7,261 nucleotides of DNA from JBHIBR01 sp046759145 [NCBI: Nitrospinota bacterium] (GTDB taxonomy: Bacteria > UBA8248), in the NCBI GenBank assembly GCA_046759145.1, contig JBHIBR010000089.1, positions 1-7,261 of the forward strand. Reading direction: 5' to 3'. Of the stretch, positions 5,386-7,261 are shown one piece after another; position 1 is the stretch's first letter, and every line of letters starts with the position of its first letter. The position numbers were made by a program, and so were the translations under genes. A model generated the notes under the pieces. The model was not told the DNA's origin. It searched no databases and saw only the letters and a program-made list of their open reading frames with translations.

Positions 5386-5426
5386 GCCAGTTGGCGTCCC
5401 CGACTCCGCCCGCCGGGAGGACCCCT

Positions 5427-6512
5427 TTGAGGGAAGGGAGGCCCGCGCTCGCTATCCTGTTCGGGGGGCGCTCGGCGGAGCACGAGGTATCGTGCGCCTC
5501 CGCCGCCTCGGTCATGGCCGTGGTGGACCGCGGCCGCTACGACCTTTATCCCGTCTACATCGGCCGGGATGGGGAGTGGCGCTTGCTCCCCTCCCCCGAG
5601 GCGGCGCCCAGCGAGGGACGGCCGGTGCTGCCCCCCGGGCAGCCCACCGAGCGAAGGCTCTTGAGCACCCAGGGAGAGCCCCTCTCTCCCCCCCTGGACA
5701 TCGTCTTCCCCCTCCTTCACGGGACCTACGGAGAGGACGGCACCCTGCAGGGACTTATGGAGCTCGCGGGCATTGCGCTGGTGGGCTCGGGCACCCTGGG
5801 GGCCGCCCTCTCCATGGACAAATCCATCGCCAAGGTCCTCTTCGCTGCGGCGGGCATCCCCGTGCTGAGGGCGCGGGTCATCCGAAAAGGCGAATGGGTG
5901 GCCGACCGGGGAGGAGTGACCGACTCCCTCGTGCTGGACCTCCCCTTCCCCCTGTTCGCGAAGCCCGCCCGTCTCGGCTCCAGCGTGGGGGTCCACCGGG
6001 CGGACAACCCAGAGATGCTGGGCTGGGCGGTGGATGAAGCACTCGCCTACGACCCCAAGGTGCTGGTGGAAGAGTGCGCCGGCGGGAGGGAGGTCGAGTG
6101 CGCCATCCTGGCGAGCCTGGACGGGGGGCCGCCCATCGCCTCGCCCCTGGCGGAGGTCCGGCCCAAGCGCGGGTGGTATGACTACGAGGCCAAGTACACC
6201 GAGGGGCTCACGGATATTCTCATCCCCGCTTCCCTCCCCGCGGAGGTGGAGGCCCGCATCCAGGAGCTGGCCCGCCGGGCCTTCGCCGCCCTCGACTGCG
6301 CGGGCTACGCGCGGGCGGATTTCTTCTACCGGGAAAGCGCCGGCGAGGTGTTCCTGAACGAGGTGAATTCCATCCCCGGTTTCACGGCCACGAGCGTCTT
6401 CCCCCGGCTCATGGCGGCGGCGGGCATCCGGTACGCCGAGCTCGTGGAACGTCTACTGAGGCTGGCCCTGCTCCGTCAGCAGGAGGAGAAGGGCCGGCGC
6501 TTCTCTCGTTAG
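5427..6512 (+). CDS. ddl: D-alanine--D-alanine ligase
   Basis: 361 residues from TTG 5427. This start is chosen because GGGAGG (5415-5420) lies 6 bases upstream; the earlier TTG at 5391 has no ribosome binding site and adds a Pro-rich stretch before the conserved fold begins. The enzyme joins two D-Ala with ATP in the cytoplasm for peptidoglycan synthesis. N-terminal domain: ILFGGRSAEHEVS (10-22) and HGTYGEDGTLQG (98-109). ATP-grasp domain: MDKSIAKVLF (130-139), LFAKPARLGSSVGV (176-189), REVECAIL (221-228), the omega loop YDYEAKYTEG (251-260), ADFFYR (297-302), and the metal-binding LNEVNSIPGFTATSVFP (310-326). The Tyr-bearing omega loop favours D-Ala-D-Ala over the D-lactate ligases of the Van type. 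It is not in a mur/fts cluster here. Its stop codon overlaps the ribosome binding site of the next gene, so the two are probably co-transcribed. Confidence 0.97.
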   Translation: MREGRPALAILFGGRSAEHEVSCASAASVMAVVDRGRYDLYPVYIGRDGEWRLLPSPEAAPSEGRPVLPPGQPTERRLLSTQGEPLSPPLDIVFPLLHGTYGEDGTLQGLMELAGIALVGSGTLGAALSMDKSIAKVLFAAAGIPVLRARVIRKGEWVADRGGVTDSLVLDLPFPLFAKPARLGSSVGVHRADNPEMLGWAVDEALAYDPKVLVEECAGGREVECAILASLDGGPPIASPLAEVRPKRGWYDYEAKYTEGLTDILIPASLPAEVEARIQELARRAFAALDCAGYARADFFYRESAGEVFLNEVNSIPGFTATSVFPRLMAAAGIRYAELVERLLRLALLRQQEEKGRRFSR

Positions 6513-6521
6513 GAGGACCCC

Positions 6522-7261
6522 ATGAGTTGGCTCGGCCTTAGCCTCCTGGGTTTCGTTGCCCTGCTCGTCTTCCTTGCCCTACTCGGTTTCCTGAGCGCCG
6601 TCTTCCTCCTCACCCTCATCTTCGGCGTCGTCTTCCTCCTCACGCTCATCTTCTACGCCATCCGCTGGTACGAGGTGGGCCGGGCGCCCGAGGCGAGGGC
6701 GCGCCTGCGGGACATCTCCTGGCGGGCCGTCTACCAGTTCTTTCTCGAGTACCTGGCCCAGCTCGGGATGCTGGCGCTCTGGGTCGCCGACGCCGTGGCG
6801 AGCGCCTACCGCAGGTTCAGGCCGCGAGAGAAGCAAGCTACGGAAGAGGCTCCTGGAGAGCGGCCCGCCCCCGCCATCCTGGTGCACGGGCTCGGGATGC
6901 GGGGGCTCACTCTCTGGCCCCTGGGTAGGCGCTTGCGGCGGGCCGGGCGGCGCGAGGTGCGCTACTTCACCTACGGCCGACCCGCCCGGCACATCCCCGG
7001 CTACGCCGAACAGCTAAAGGAGGCGGTCGATGGGGTCCTCCGGGAGGGTGCCTCCGAGAAGGTGGACCTCTTCTGCCACAGCATGGGAGGGCTGGTGGCG
7101 CGCTTCTATGTGAGCTTCCTCGGCGGGGCGGAGCGCGTCGCCCACCTGGTCACCCTGGGCACCCCCCACGGGGGAAGCGGCCTCTGGTGTTTCTCCCTCA
7201 CCGCCTCCGGCCTGGACCTCAAGCCCGGGAGCCCCCTCCTGGAGCGGCTGGAGCAAGCGGG
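6522..7261 (+). CDS. Membrane-anchored alpha/beta hydrolase (lipase-like), 3' end outside window
   Basis: The frame is open from ATG 6522 to the window edge (246 full codons seen). AGGAGG (6511-6516) overlaps the ddl stop codon, giving a 9-base gap and likely co-transcription. Residues 4-47 are extremely hydrophobic, enough for two close membrane spans, followed by an amphipathic region to about residue 100 and an acidic-polar linker. The hydrolase domain starts near 117: ILVHGLG (119-125) is the oxyanion-hole HG, FCHSMGGLVARF (184-195) is the nucleophile elbow with Ser187, and HLVTLGTPHGGSG (208-220) is the usual strand after it in lipases and PGAP1/LCAT-like hydrolases. The first elbow position is Cys185 where Gly is common. 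The catalytic Asp and His would lie beyond the window. The substrate is probably a lipid or ester at the membrane; this is inference. Confidence 0.9.
   Translation, partial: MSWLGLSLLGFVALLVFLALLGFLSAVFLLTLIFGVVFLLTLIFYAIRWYEVGRAPEARARLRDISWRAVYQFFLEYLAQLGMLALWVADAVASAYRRFRPREKQATEEAPGERPAPAILVHGLGMRGLTLWPLGRRLRRAGRREVRYFTYGRPARHIPGYAEQLKEAVDGVLREGASEKVDLFCHSMGGLVARFYVSFLGGAERVAHLVTLGTPHGGSGLWCFSLTASGLDLKPGSPLLERLEQA
6600..6653 (+). repeat. Tandem 24-base repeat encoding a duplicated membrane segment VFLLTLIF
   Basis: Two 24-base units (6600-6623 and 6630-6653) differ at one base (C6614 versus G6644), with a 30-base period. Both encode VFLLTLIF, joined by Gly-Val. A weaker related unit (VFLALLGF) precedes them from 6567. 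The near-identity at DNA level suggests a recent in-frame duplication within the membrane anchor of the hydrolase gene. Confidence 0.75.

Noticed and set aside
5391-5393. TTG as the ddl start
   Set aside because: No ribosome binding site and a non-conserved Pro-rich lead-in; TTG 5427 has GGGAGG at 6 bases.
5298-5996. 232-aa minus-strand open frame over ddl
   Set aside because: Gly/Arg-rich shadow of ddl with no motifs.
6579-6992. 137-aa minus-strand open frame
   Set aside because: Antisense to the membrane anchor and hydrolase domain; its acidic repeats simply mirror the TTC/CTC-rich repeat on the other strand.
1-7261. CRISPR array, tRNA/rRNA genes, insertion sequences
   Set aside because: I saw no regularly spaced repeats, cloverleaf sequences, transposase motifs or terminal inverted repeats.

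Overview
This is a GC-rich stretch of bacterial chromosome with tightly packed genes, GTG and TTG starts, purine-rich ribosome binding sites and short intergenic gaps. Nothing in it looks like a phage, plasmid, transposon or CRISPR array. The gene content suggests an uncultured, GC-rich, menaquinone-type respiring bacterium: split cytochrome b, an xPWY Qo motif, and a Rieske protein with Phe in the second cluster loop. Lineages such as Methylomirabilota/Rokubacteria or the former Deltaproteobacteria fit, but this placement is inference from style and not proven.

Left part (1-1029, plus strand): the end of a 4Fe-4S ferredoxin-type protein, a 55-residue single-span membrane protein, and a membrane-anchored protein with an Mrr-like nuclease fold whose catalytic motif looks degenerate. 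This likely operon converges on a minus-strand respiratory operon (3452 down to 1097): Rieske protein, b6-type cytochrome b N-terminal half, cytochrome b C-terminal half, and an unlisted 32-residue single-span peptide. Overlapping hairpins at 1054-1092 separate the two convergent groups. The b6-type subunit keeps the cysteine that in b6f complexes anchors heme cn (ci), at exactly the b6f distance from the first heme histidine. No cytochrome c or f is in the window.

Middle part: a minus-strand D-2-hydroxyacid dehydrogenase of the CtBP-like group (3582-4586) is divergent from a plus-strand isochorismatase-family hydrolase (4742-5320). They share a 155-base intergenic region with two candidate divergent promoters. 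The respiratory operon has its own candidate promoter with a perfect TTGACA box and overlapping leader hairpins.

Right part: a D-alanine-D-alanine ligase gene (5427-6512, TTG start) follows a strong stem-loop whose downstream arm could alternatively pair with the ddl Shine-Dalgarno region. A membrane-anchored alpha/beta hydrolase (lipase-like) begins 9 bases after ddl and runs off the window.

The most interesting points are the b6f-like cytochrome b with predicted covalent heme cn in a split bc operon that also encodes a tiny PetG/L/N-sized membrane peptide, the convergent ferredoxin/Mrr-like operon, and the possible RNA switch ahead of ddl.
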